In this document: one piece after another, positions 11,131 through 22,467 of the stretch
Layout: each line of letters starts with the position of its first letter
Position numbering within the stretch: position 1 is the first letter of the stretch
Assembly: GCA_036245805.1 (NCBI GenBank)
Contig: BTRK01000004.1
Coordinates: forward strand, 18,662,001-18,726,000
DNA: 64,000 bases
Direction: 5' to 3'
DNA from: Pristionchus mayeri
Taxonomy: Eukaryota; Nematoda; Chromadorea; Rhabditida; Neodiplogasteridae
Made by a program: the position numbers and the translations under genes
Notes under the pieces: model-generated
Databases searched by the model: none
Seen by the model: only the letters and a program-made list of their open reading frames with translations
Told to the model about the DNA's origin: nothing

Positions 11131-12540
11131 GCATGATTAATAAAATGTCAGCGAACGAAAAAAATGGGAAGAAAAAGAGAGAGAGAGAGCGCCCTGCGTA
11201 ACAATGTAAACATCAAATTCGACCTTAAGTTGACCTGTTCTCGCTACTCTCTTGCCCCCTGTTCATCTCGAAAACAACACGCAGTTAACTACATACATAA
11301 GACACGACACATTAGAGATGATTCGTCACGCAAACACGTCTTTCGAAAACTTTGAACGAAATACAATACAATACAATATTTATCTGTTATCGCTTTCTGG
11401 GCGCAGATCAAGATGTGGGGTCAGAAAAGGTCGTTCTTCTCATTTCAAGATGGTCATTTGCGGTGTGCTTGCGAGAGGATGTTGGATTGCATTGCATAGA
11501 TAGAATCTCACTATAGGTCGTAAACGAAGCCTTGCGTGTTCTAGAATCTTCTCTGTTCGAATCCGCCAGACTCGATGATCAATCTTTCAACGAGATGATC
11601 GAGTCTAGATTCTGAAGGACCAAACATCTTAGTAGGTCATACCCATCACACAGTGACCAATCCGGCTTGCATGGGGATTCTCTTTTCTTGATGAGTCGAA
11701 GGCGGAAGCGAGGGGTATTAGGGGAATCCAATCCAAATCAGAGAGAAAAGGGAGAGAGACCGCGAAATAATAATAATGAACGAAATAATAAAATAAAATT
11801 TATGAATAATAGCTTATGGCTTGATTCCATGTGAATTTCCATCCGATTGTGTTCGGCAAGTTAAACTTTCACTTTTTTTCGCTTTTACAGATTCCCCGAT
11901 TATATTGGTGAAGTTTCCAAGCTGGTACAGAAACATCGATTTTTCACTAAAATCACACTTTTCAAAGTTCAGATCCATATTGCAAAAAAGGCCTATCTCA
12001 AAAATCGATTTTTGCATTTTTTATAGACACATATGGGTCAGATCTGCCATATTCTGCAATAAAATTCCTTGAAACGATATTTCACAAAAAAGTATGAATT
12101 TATTTTTAGCCGTTTTTGCAGTTTTTTGATCACAACTTTTAAAAGAATGAGTTCACTGGCTTGCTTTCAACAGGAAAGTTGTTCGTCATATTTTTCCGCT
12201 CAATTTGAGCTCTGCGCCATCATTGTAGCTCAACTGGGAGCTGTGATACAGTATAGCCGGGTGCAAAACCGGAAAATTCCTAAATGCCGGCTCTGGGACC
12301 TGTGACCTATATTTTTCGGTAAGTTGACTCTAGCATATGCTCTCACCATAATATGATCGAAATCAAAAAATAAAATTTGAAAATTGTTCCCACACACATT
12401 CACTGACTCGTGATACATGTGATATATTGATAGTAGTATCACACACTTTCAAATAGTCTATGTTAGAATGTTGTTAGTTTAGATATCTAACTTAGAAAGC
12501 AAAATGTTCATAATGTCCGGAAACTTATGGGACACCCTAA
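11131..12540 (-). repeat. Right long inverted-repeat arm
   Basis: Reverse-complement partner of the left arm, interrupted at 11364-11777 by a SINE-like insertion. Excluding that insertion it is about 1.0 kb, so the left arm has extra sequence near its tip or the right arm has lost some. Confidence 0.75.
11364..11777 (+). mobile_element. SINE-like insertion with 11-bp target duplication
   Basis: This 414-bp segment is absent from the otherwise matching left arm and is flanked by direct repeats of TGAACGAAATA (11353-11363 and 11777-11787, allowing one base of overlap). It ends in an AAT-rich tail. An internal GTTCGAATCC at 11555-11564 is a good pol III B-box core, pointing to a tRNA-derived SINE. 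No clear A box was identified and there is no coding sequence. Confidence 0.6.
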
Positions 12541-13340
12541 TATATTGTCTAGTCATCCAAGGAAGCTATTCTCCCAAGTTATAACGACCGTTAGTCAAGA
12601 GATTCTGAATAGCGTTCGTTTGGATTCTTCCGAACAATGGGTCGAGTACAGGACGTGTAGTCCAGATGAGCCAGTTATTGACCTATTTTATTACGGCCGT
12701 GCCTTCTTTTGAGTCCCAAAAGGTTGGCAAAGATAAAACAAAGAAACAAAGAAAAGCAACAGGCGGTTAAAAAGTCAAATTTAATGACTCAAATACACCT
12801 CGAGGATGTGTATAGTTCTGCTGCTAAGCGTTGGCCTGGGAATCTTTGAATTGGTATTATGGGAAAATGCACAATCAATGTGATGCTTCTATAAAAAAGC
12901 CCCTCGAGCTTCCGTAATTCCACATTACTGATAAGGGTTAGGTGCATAAAATATGCGGTAAAAAGGCCAAGTGACGGCTAAGAGGCGACAAAATGGAGCT
13001 TCCAGTTCAAAAATTCAAATATTTGATGGAAACCTAACTTCATACAGTTCGTTTGCCTTATCCAGCATTGTTAATCGCTTTCTCAATCCTCTTCCTGCAA
13101 ATAGTGCATCATCAATCAATGGCGCGTGCTCCACTCCTCTCCCTTCTCCTAGTCAAGCAAATAAACACGCGCGTTCATCGTGCCAGAAGTGTGCGACTTT
13201 AGGAATAGTCATCCTTTTCGTGCTGTCTCGAGGGCGCGAACTCTCTCTGATCTCTGTGATCTACTCCCCAGACTGGATCTTGCCAAGAAATTCAAAGAAA
13301 GTGTCATTCTGCTTCTTCCATCTTTTCCTGGTTCAAGGGC
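12541..13340. other. Intergenic and upstream region of the Cys-rich gene
   Basis: A 179-codon ORF (12971-13510) runs through the TATA box and leader of the downstream gene and has no protein-like features, so I treat this stretch as non-coding promoter region. It contains one strong GATA motif. Confidence 0.45.
12927..12934 (+). promoter_or_regulatory. Extended GATA site ACTGATAA
   Basis: ACTGATAA matches the extended binding motif of nematode intestinal GATA factors (ELT-2 type). It lies about 640 bp upstream of the start codon of the Cys-rich secreted gene. A single site is weak evidence. Confidence 0.3.
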
Positions 13341-13350
13341 GTATAAAATG
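13341..13350 (+). promoter_or_regulatory. TATA box
   Basis: GTATAAAATG about 30 bp upstream of a likely 5' leader exon (about 13372-13400) that ends at a good donor, AAAG|GTGAGC. The matching acceptor TCGCAG abuts the ATG at 13572. This is a well-formed core promoter for the Cys-rich gene. Confidence 0.55.
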
Positions 13351-13571
13351 GTTGCAAATTGGAGTAAGGGCAGAACTTCATCGTCCTCCTTCAGCTAAAG
13401 GTGAGCATTCAACACATTTTGGCTGCTCCGGTCGCTTGAGTTCGCAATTCACCTCACCATCTCTTTGTTTAAAGCATTTTCTAGTCTCACCTAGTGACAC
13501 GGACGTGTAGTAAATGAAGAGATCATGTTATCGAACACTTCCGTCCATTTGTTCAAAAATAATTGTCGCAG

Positions 13572-16325
13572 ATGTCGAGACTCCTCCTTGTGGTGGCCGC
13601 TGCTGCATTCTGCTGCGTCTTTGCTGCAGAGGTCCGAATTTAATTTATTTTTATCGTTTTATTGAGCAGCAAAAACAGGCTAAGACCTCTGGACATCCGA
13701 TATTATTTAGTTACTAGTCTAACAGTGACTCCACGGGATACAATCGCCTGGATAACCGCCTGATTCCATTATTCAGAACTCGACCGAGACCGTGCTCTCT
13801 CGCGTGCGTCGGCAGTGCGGCTGTTATGGACAGGTACTCCCATTTCTATTTAAAAGTAGAGTATTCATCGCTTCATTTAAGAGACCTTCCACGAGAAAAC
13901 GTAGGAACCGTACGGATGACTTTTCTGCAACCCCCTCAATATTTTGCTGGTGAAGTTCCCATACCGAGTGCTGATATCTGGCCCAATATGAGTGCCTCTG
14001 GTGCACTCTCCGAAAAATGCCAGACCGGGCCCGAAAAAATCGAAATTTTTACTTTTTTTAAATGTATGATTTTATAGTTTTTCCGGGTGTATTTTTCGAT
14101 GAAAATGACGAAAAACATTGTGAAAAAGCCGGGAACGATCGATAAATCGGTCAAAATGGCGATTTTCGTTATTTTTCGACTTCCTGAAAATTTTTTTCAT
14201 TAATGTACACGAGATTATTACAGATTCGGAATCTACGCCTGAAAGTACCTCTAAAACCCAATTTTAAGAAAATTTTACTTATGGCCACCGGAGCTACAGT
14301 ATCCTGAACATAGCATACTCACTGGCCGCAGGTTGTGCTATCAAAAAATATTTTGAGATTATGATGCTATATGTGACAATTTAAAGCGGAAATGATATTT
14401 TTATGTTATTTTATCCAATTGAGAGCTTGGGATGTCAGTTACACCCATTAGATTTCAAATTCTGACTTTTTGATTTTTTCATCTAGATTTTCATCATGGC
14501 AAGCAGTTTTAGCGAATGTTTGGGGTTCCTATTGACCAATTATGGTCAGAAACAACTTCTCATGTGTCCTTTCAATCATATTTATCAATATTTGAGTACA
14601 GATGGTGCTACTTGAAAACTTACTCCATCAAAACCCATCAAAATGCGTAATTTGGCAATTTTTCACGATTTCAAAGAGCTCTAGATATAGTTGTTCAGCC
14701 TCAATGTGACCACAACATGCTAAAAAGGTCTAAAAATGATCATACATACCTAATTTTGTAATTTTACGGGAATACGAGAAAAAAATTTCTTTCGAAAAAT
14801 TTCATGATTACCATGAAATGAAAAATGAAATGACATGACCATGAAATTTTTCGAAAAAAATTTTTTTCTCGTATTCCCGTAAAATTACAAAATTAGGTAA
14901 GTATGATCATTTTTAGACATTTTGAGCATGTTGTGGTCACATTGAGTCTGAACAACTATATCTAGAGCTCTTTGAAATCGTGAAAAATTGCCAAATTACG
15001 CTTTTTGATGGGTTTTGATGGAGTAAGTTTTCAAGTAGCACCATCTGTACTCAAATTTTGATGAATATGATTGAAAGGACACATGAGAAGTTATTTCTGA
15101 CCATAATTGGTCAATAGGAACCCCAAACATTCGCTAAAACTGCTTGCCATGATGAAAATCTAGATGAAAAAATCAAAAAGTCAGAATTTGAAATCTAATG
15201 GGTGTAACTGACATCCCAAGCTCTCAATTGGATAAAATAACATTAAAATATCATTTCCGCTTTAAATTGTCACATATAGCATCATAATCTCAAAATATTT
15301 TTTGATAGCACAACCTGCGGCCAGTGAGTATGCTATGCTCAGGATACTGTAGCTCCGGTGGCCATAAGTAAAATTTTCTTAAAATTGGGTTTTAGAGGTA
15401 CTTTCAGGCGTAGATTCCGAATCTGTAATAATCTCGTGTACATTAATGAAAAAAATTTTCAGGAAGTCGAAAAATAACGAAAATCGCCATTTTGACCGAT
15501 TTATCGATCGTTCCCGGCTTTTTCACCATGTTTTTCGTCATTTTCATCGAAAAATACACCCGGAAAAACTATAAAATCATACATTTAAAAAAAGTAAAAA
15601 TTTCGATTTTTTCGGGCCCGGTTTGGCATTTTTCGGAGAGTGCACCAGAGGCACTCATATTGGGTCAAATATCAGCACTCGGTATGGGAACTTCACCAGC
15701 AAAATATTGAGAAGGTTGCAAAAAAGTCATCCGTCGACCCCTCCCTAAAGCTACGTTTTCTCGTGGAACGTCTCTTAAGACAGGTTTAGACAGCGTTCAA
15801 AATAAAATACCAGAAATATTCGAGTCTCGAATCCTCTCTATGCCAGCTAACTAATCTCATCTTATTCAGACAGGCTGCAATTGCGGAGGGTACGGAGGAT
15901 ACGGAGGCTACTCCAATCAGTGCTACCCGTCCTGCATGAACTCCTGCTCCTCCCAGTGCTCCTCTCCCTTCTGCGTCAATCAGTGCATGGGATCGTGCCA
16001 ACAGCGATGCGGGGTTTGTGCTTGCCTCAGAATATCATCCCCATACATTACGAATGGAATTATGTGGCTATTCCCTTCCTATCTAAGTGATTCCAAGTAA
16101 TATTGATCATACAGCATGATACCATAATTTGAGGCAAATGTTCCTGCTTTCCAGTACTCGCACGGCAACAGCTGCAACAACTGCCTCAACCAATGCTACT
16201 CCCCCTGCTCCAGCGGAGGTTGCATCTCGTCCTGCAACAACAACTGTGGCGGATTCTGTGGCGGCTCCTACAATAGATGTCCCATCAACCAATACTCGTG
16301 CGGAAGTGGATGCTGCAGATATTGA
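13572..16325 (+). CDS. Secreted Cys/Gly-rich protein
   Basis: Four coding exons, 13572-13631, 13777-13833, 15870-16013 and 16155-16325, all in phase 0, give 143 residues. The signal peptide is MSRLLLVVAAAAFCCVFAAE. A dibasic RVRR precedes the mature chain, suggesting propeptide cleavage. The remainder has about 27 cysteines with Gly, Ser, Asn and Tyr, including a GGYGGYGGY run and many CxxxC spacings (CYPSCMNSCSSQC, SCNNNCGGFC), ending GSGCCRY. Such proteins are usually extracellular, structural or defence-related; no specific function can be assigned. A 1.9-kb palindromic element sits in intron 2. The gene has its own TATA box and a spliced leader exon at about 13372-13400. Confidence 0.75.
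13877..15778. mobile_element. 1.9-kb near-perfect pal­indrome bounded by TTAA
   Basis: The sequence from 13877 (TTAAGAGACCTTCCACGAG) is the reverse complement of the sequence ending at 15778, with only scattered mismatches over about 930 bp per arm. The turn is near 14,815-14,840 (ATTACCATGAAATG). TTAA at both edges suggests a TTAA target duplication, as in piggyBac-type elements, or simply the repeat tip. There is no coding capacity: the two 72-codon ORFs (13936-14154 and 15492-15710) are the same arm sequence seen twice. Confidence 0.75.
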
Positions 16326-16998
16326 GGAGATTTACGGTGAATTATTCCTAGGATACTACAATTGTTTGTACATAATGGAAATTATGCGATAAATATGCAC
16401 TATGTAAAATGTATGTGTTGCTTGAATGCCTGTAAACCGAACCGCTCAACCAATATCAAAATTGGATTAAAAAATGAAATTCAAGAGGAGAGAGGGGTAG
16501 TGGAAGTCATGAATTAACTTCCGATTCCGGGTTGTGCCAAAATTGATCTTCTTTATTAGAGAAGGAAGAAGGAAGACCGCTCTGTGCGAAGAGGAATGAG
16601 ATTTTCTCTTCCGGAAGAATGAGAGGGCGGGGAAAGTCTTTCGGAAGACCATTGTCGTACAACTGGCTATGGTGAAAATCAAGTCAAAATTTCATGCAAA
16701 TGCATCTAGCCCTATCCTAATACCATATTTACACTACTTTTTAACAAAATGACTTAAAATCCTCTCTAAAAACCCTCAGAAACAGCATTTTTCCTATCCT
16801 TACTCTTCCGGAAGACTTTGCACTTTCCCCTCCCTCTTCCTCACTCCTCGCTCTCTCCCTCGAAAGAGCGGCAGAGTCTTCCTCTTCCTCTTCCTCTCCG
16901 CACTATATTCTTTATCACTCAAGCCTCCAGATTGATATTGTAACGCACAATGAATCTACAAATAATTTTTCGGAATCCGAGCCGCTATTCTCTCCTAT
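16326..16998. other. 3' flank, no gene seen
   Basis: Contains purine- or pyrimidine-rich stretches (GAAGGAAGAAGG near 16,560; CTCTTCCTCTTCC near 16,880) and CTTCCGG-type short repeats, but no supported gene. Confidence 0.35.
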
Positions 16999-17226
16999 AT
17001 ATTGGGGTGTCCGGAAAGTTCGTATAATTTTTTGTTTTTATTTTTTATTCAATGCTTTACAATTCTCAGTGACCAATGTATGCCCCCTTCTTTCTCACTA
17101 CCTCCCTCCAGCGATCGGGCAGGGTCTCGATTCCTCTCTTCCAGAATGCGGGTTTCTTCGAGACCGCCCAGTTCACGAAAACCCTCACAATTTCATGTCG
17201 ATTCTTGAACTTCGGACACCCCAATA
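16999..17226 (-). mobile_element. Mariner relic with transposase C-terminus
   Basis: The ends TATTGGGGTGTCCGGAAAGT (left) and GGACACCCCAATA (right) are inverted copies. Between them the minus strand (17207-17069) encodes FVNWAVSKKPAFWKRGIETL and then a PDRWREVV-type end before a stop, which matches the C-terminus of mariner transposases. Everything upstream of that is lost, so it is a ~230-bp internally deleted relic. Confidence 0.75.
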
Positions 17227-17589
17227 CATCATCCATACATGCGTAAATAAGATTATATTTCACCGTAGATAAATTAGAACATCAGAACCGTGATGCATTT
17301 TATACAAACTAGTCCATTTCAACCAATTGAAAATATTGTTTTTCATTTGTGTTTTCTGCAATTGCATACTCTCACTGTACTAGATGATATCAATTGTATT
17401 CGATATCGCAACATTGAAACTATATTTATACGAATGATTTTTGAACAACTCTCCTATTCGCAACAAATCACAGAAGATAGAAAAATTGTTCAAATAGTAC
17501 CCGTTTCATTCAGTTATGGACATGTGTTAATCGGCATCCAATATTGATGTTATTATAATAATATAATTATAATTTTCCTTGGATATGTA
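17227..17589. other. 3' flank of the P450, no gene seen
   Basis: An AT-rich stretch with one 85-codon ORF on the plus strand that has no recognisable features. Confidence 0.35.
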
Positions 17590-20475
17590 TCATCGACGGT
17601 AGAGTCGCACTTTAAAACCGTTGGAGGGTTTGAGAATAATCTCGGGCAGAGGTCTATTCTCAGGCCAGACTTGTAGTGATTCCACACGAAATCGTCGGAA
17701 TATTTGAGCTAGCATCGTCTTTGCCTCAAGCATTGCGAACTTCTGACCTGAAAGATTTAAAATGTTACATGGATGCTCCTACAATACAAAATCAAGAAAA
17801 TGAATAGGGGTTGATTTCAAAAACTATTCAGTTCAAATCGGATAACAAACAGATGCAATTTCTCGCTCCTCCCGAGAAGGGAATGAATGCGTAGGCTGGT
17901 CGAGCTGCCTGCTTTTCCGCGTCGAAATGATCCGGGAAATATTCGTCCGGACGCTCACAATACTGCAATTGTTAACACGTTAGTTGTATGATACTGCTCT
18001 GGTCTACTGGATTGTGATAATACTCACCCTAGCATCTCTGCTGGCACAAACTGGTGAGAGAACGACAGTTATGCCCGCTGGGAGGATCACCTGAGAGCTT
18101 GTTTTTAATTCACAGTAGGAAGAACGACTAATTGAAAATTGCATAGCTGACACACGGATAAATAATGCTCATGTAGTGATACATAAATGATACTAAATTA
18201 TTTACAAACCTCTCCGATCTGCGTCTCCTCCGTCAATTGTCGAGCCACGATGGGAGCGGGAGGAGTCATTCTAAAAGCGAAAAGTGGTGTGGAATGAAAC
18301 GATGAAATGCTCCTCGCTATCGTCGGTACTTAGCGAGAAAATGGGAATAGTAAGTAATCAAAATAGCCCACCTTAGCGCCTCCTTGTAGCATTTCTCAAT
18401 GTACACCATTCGACAGATGTCCTCCTCAGTCGGATGACGATCGTCCGAGCCTGAAAACATGCCATCTTGGAGCCATGAGATATTCGCTTACCGAATATCT
18501 CGTCGATCTCGTCTTGGACTCTCTGCTGGTACTCGGTGTGCTGTCCGAGAAACCAGAGAGTAAAGCCAATTGCAGAGGAATTCGTGTCCGAACCTTCAAA
18601 ATCTTGTTTTTTTTAGTTTGAAAATAGTTGATAAAACAATGACAAGTAGTAGTCACTCGAATTAATTCATGCTATGATCAAATGGGATCCGGCCAAACAA
18701 GACAAACTGGGACCTTCGAACATGAATGTGTCCACTTCTGCCCTCACGTCTTCGTCACTGAGTGCATTCGCCTTCTGCATCATCAGCAGAAGGTCGAGAA
18801 AAGCCAACTTCTTCGACTTCACCTAAATATCATTGCTCTAATAAGAAAAAATATTCCAAATCGCATTATTAAAGAAAATACTGGAAAATTTAAAAAGAAA
18901 TCCATGCCTGCTCCTCAGTGATGTTATCATCCAGCAGTCCCTCCTCATCGAGTGCCTCTCGGCGCTGTTCGATCACCTAGAAGTAATTATTATTTGTCTA
19001 TAACGTCATTTCTAAAATCTACTGAACGAAATAAATTCAAGATAAATATTACAACTGAATTACCATCATGGTGAAATTCTGCGCCGTGTCGACCAGTCGA
19101 TCGAATTCCCTCGCGTATCCAGATAATTTCCAAATAGGACTCAACCAAAGCCAGGGAAATCTGAATTTGCATGCTCCTCATACAGTAAGACTTCGGAATT
19201 TTTTCATGAATATGGCGAAAACAACTAACAAAAACAGCGCCACCTCATGTAATCCCATGCCATCTGCGACAGTCTGGTCACTGCTTCGATGTACTGCGAA
19301 TTCTGATGGAATTGAGACCCCAATCGAGTGCCCATAGCAGTTTCTGCAAATTTTAAATATTACTTAGTTTGTTAGCATAATAAATGGGACAGTATAGTTT
19401 TTATCTACGGACCTGCTATAATATCCAGGCCGCATCTCTTGATCAGGGGGAATACATCGACTATTTCATCAGTGTCAGCATGCACGTCGAGGATATTCAG
19501 CAGAATCTGAGCAGCGTGATTGACTTTCTACTGTGCAGTCATAAATATTTCGTGTGTGCAGGGAAAATATTGTTGACTGTTCTATAATAGTTTCACAGTC
19601 GAGAATAAAGTCGAGGATCGTTTCATTCACAAGCCAAATCAATGCTGGAACCGACGGACTAACTGCTCAGTTGTAAAAAAAGAATGTTCCCATACGTTCG
19701 TCAACTCACTTCAGTCTGCTCTCCGAATACCGGAATGTATCTCCTGAGAATGTTGAAGTGGAAGGCGGGAGTGACCAACTTCCTTCGCGCGTGCCATTTC
19801 TCGTTCGTCCTAAATACCGATCGTGCACTCTGCTTCTCGTCGATAGACTTTAAGTAGCGGTATAGTTTCAATAATGTTGTTACCTTACGACGAGCCCATT
19901 TCCCAGCCATCTCTCTAGAATCTGATAGTAGCCAGGTTTGGTTATGTTCGAGTTGCTCTCCAGGATTATCTGATATTTGAATTGATTAGGCACTGTATGA
20001 TTATCGATTGAACGCAGAAGGGTGGTACTACTCACCCTAATGCTCTCTTGCGTTCCACACACCACCAAAGGCACGGGTCCCAGCCAGAGATGCATCAATC
20101 CGTGGCTCTTCTCTGGATCAGACAATAGATACTTCCGTCCCCACTCCTCCACTTGAAACGAGAACTCTGAAAATTGGTCCTGGATAAGATTGGCAGCTTG
20201 TAGCCACAATATCTCAACAAAGAACAAACAAATTACGAAAAATCGTAAGGTTTTACCCTTCACATCCCACTTAAACAAGTGGACAGATCCGAGTAATGGA
20301 ATCGATGGCGGGCCGGGGATTTGTGATAAGGCCTGAACCGGATTTCACTACATTGCACGCAACAAAAACATACCTATCTAGCCTTGATGTAATACTTCAA
20401 GAAGTTGCCGATGCTTCGTCGATAGATGACTAAAATTGTGAGAATGCAGAGAATAACAGCAAGGAGAATTGACAT
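17590..20475 (-). CDS. Cytochrome P450, CYP4-like
   Basis: About 16 exons give roughly 500 residues, the usual P450 length: N-terminal membrane anchor ([18 protein letters not shown]), proline hinge [25 protein letters not shown] (helix C), ETAMG, the CYP4 signature [13 protein letters not shown] in helix I (the Glu that can link to heme in this family is present), KEALR (ExxR, helix K), and heme loop [11 protein letters not shown]. It is an ER-membrane monooxygenase, probably acting on fatty acids or xenobiotics. Oddities: the last Gly of the heme motif (FxxGxRxCxG) reads Cys across the splice at about 17865/17750; intron 9 has a GC donor (CAG|GCATGG, 18907); and exon 1 either uses a GC donor (AAG|GCTAGA) or carries an in-frame TAG at 20376-20374. 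Confidence 0.85.
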
Positions 20476-20505
20476 GGTGAGCTTATCCGAATGCGTGCTG
20501 TCCTC

Positions 20506-20514
20506 TATTTTATA
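20506..20514 (-). promoter_or_regulatory. TATA box of the P450 gene
   Basis: On the minus strand TATAAAATA lies about 35 bp before the ATG at 20475, leaving a very short 5' leader. GGATAAG, a GATA-type motif, sits between them. Confidence 0.45.
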
Positions 20515-20519
20515 TGGAG

Positions 20520-21534
20520 TCTTTCAGAGCAATTGCTTGCTTAGTTCAGCGAACATTGGGAAGAAACGAGGAACTTTTGAACGGAGGGTTCGAATTCGAT
20601 GAGTAAGCGAATTTCTGCGGGGAAGGAGGCGTTCAGTGAACTTTGTTGCACGTGCGCAATTTGGAGTGCATAGCAGCTATGAACTCGATTGCCGACGCTT
20701 CTCTCGCAAGTTTGATCCATTTACAGAGTTTGAAAGTTCTTGTCTGGCAAATCTCCCTCTTGTTTTACCTGATGAGTCATCAATGCCCCTGAGAAAATGT
20801 AGAGACCGGCTGACAATCGACCTCGGATAGGGAAATCCATTGGAAAAACCGTCTCTTGTTTGACACGTAGCGCACCTGACTGAGCTCGCTTTAAAATCTG
20901 CGCGAAATAGAGAGGTCACTTTCACTGCTTTGCGGAGCGAAGTGTGCTGTGCATTTTCTGTATTCTGTGAGATAATATTCTGAAGGCAGACTTGGACGAC
21001 ATAATGATACACTTTTAGATCGATTTCGACAACTCTAATAAACAATAAAGGAAGTAAAGTTTTCCATTAATTAGAGAAATGTCTGTATGACGATTTGCCA
21101 AATGAAATGTCTTGCCTGCAGATATCGACAAGGATTATTCTTCGATTTAGCCCAAACTGACATTAGTAATAACATATGCGAGCAATTTTCCGATCAAAAT
21201 GTTCCAAAGTCGTCGCATCTCATTTTGAAAAATCTTTAAGCTGATTGATCAGATCTACTTCTAATTTCGAGAGCGAACTTATGTGCAACGGAAATTGTGA
21301 TTTGCGGCGAACAATGTAATTACTTCGAATAACTACTTCGAACTTACTTTGGGTATCTGGCGTCAGAACTGTCATGGATGAGGAGGAAGACTATTCGGCG
21401 GATCTTTTGAGAAAAACAATTCTGTGAATTGCAAAAACAAAACAAATATTTTGGCAAAATATTAGTTCCTATGCAACGCAAGAAAGGATGTGAATAATGT
21501 TTTTTTTTTGAAATTCACTCTTTTCATTATGATC
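20520..21534. other. Upstream region, no supported gene
   Basis: A 122-codon minus ORF and a 64-codon plus ORF overlap here; neither has splice structure or motifs. It probably contains the regulatory sequence of the P450. Confidence 0.35.
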
Positions 21535-21542
21535 CTTCCAAG

Positions 21543-22459
21543 TAGGGACGGCAGCCCGAATTTTTGAGTACGGAATATTGGTTGCCTCCTTCCGACGCTT
21601 TTGCTTTCAAACTACCGTACTTTTCAAGCCAAATTCTTTCAATATTTTAAAACATTAAAAAATATATTTAATGTGATTTTTAAACTATTTTATTGATTGG
21701 AATGAATATAAATATATAATGAAAGTGTGATAAGCATGGCAAGAAGATGCATACTGTAGAAATGAAGGCGCACGAAGCGATCGAAAATAAGCATGTTTTC
21801 AGAATTAAGTGTTGAGGCTTCATTTCCTCAGTTTGAGTAGATTATCATTCACAAAAAAATTTTTTCACAATAAAAATAAATAAATATATAAAATGTTAGA
21901 GGATGAGGCCGTCAAAGTTGAGCATTTTACCGTTGTGAAAGTGCATTTTTTTCGTTTTCTTGAAGGGCGACATTAGTATGTTCGAGATTTTGTGATATTT
22001 GGTCCATCATCCCATCACGCATGCTCTGCAAAAAAACCAGAAATATACTAATGTCGCCCTAAATGTTGGAAATGAATTTTAAAGTTCCCGCTATCGTAAC
22101 CAACTGATTCTGAAGTTCTACCAATATTAAACTTTTTTTTCCATTTTTAAGCGATGTTTTATTGCTGTCGGAGTACCGTTAACATGAGAAAAAAATTATT
22201 GAACCTCGTTCATAAAGTTTTACAACGCAACCGAATTTCAGTTTGCGATAATTTTAGTAAAAAACGTGACTTGCGATGTGCTCCACTTGGACTGAAAGCG
22301 TCGGCCTTTTGCTTATCATTCGTTAATGTTTTTCTAATTAATTAAACATTTTTTTTACAAAAATTAAAGTGAAAAGTCGGAATGGGGCAGGCATAGCTTT
22401 CAGTTGTGTACCATTCTGTGAATTGTTTTGCTCATTCGTAAACACCGTTGCCATCCCTA
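21543..22459. mobile_element. Non-autonomous hAT-like element, 917 bp
   Basis: The ends TAGGGACGGCA and TGCCATCCCTA are inverted. The element is flanked on both sides by the identical 8-bp CTTCCAAG (21535-21542 and 22460-22467), the target-duplication length of hAT elements, whose tips are often TAGGGRTGGCAA-like. No transposase frame is present. A smaller hairpin is nested at 21964-22060. Confidence 0.75.
21964..22060. repeat. Nested 97-bp hairpin
   Basis: Perfect 16-bp arms, AGGGCGACATTAGTAT and its complement, enclose about 65 bp. It could be a MITE inserted in the hAT-like element or part of it. The flanks show no clear target duplication. Confidence 0.55.
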
Positions 22460-22467
22460 CTTCCAAG

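Larger units (their letters stand above)
7426..12540. mobile_element. 5.1-kb element with very long terminal inverted repeats
   Basis: The outer ends are inverted copies: TTAGGGTGTCCCTTAAGTTC at 7426 and its complement ending at 12540, each flanked by TA (7424-7425 and 12541-12542). Homology between the arms continues inward, more diverged at the tips and near-identical inside, to about 9019 and 11131. Three arm-derived reading frames are the same on both sides. Between the arms lie a small secreted-peptide ORF and a deleted transposase-like gene. The tips resemble mariner ends (compare the relic at 17,000), but the internal gene is not a mariner transposase. The element may therefore be a composite, or a separate superfamily that also uses TA targets. 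Confidence 0.75.

Noticed and set aside
12971..13510. 179-codon plus-strand ORF as a gene
   Set aside because: It overlaps the TATA box, leader exon and donor of the Cys-rich gene and has no protein-like composition.
13826..15710. Matching ORFs of 72-83 codons as duplicated genes
   Set aside because: They are the two arms of one palindrome read in opposite directions.
20677..21045. 122-codon minus ORF upstream of the P450
   Set aside because: No homology features, no promoter or splice signals, and an overlapping ORF lies on the other strand.
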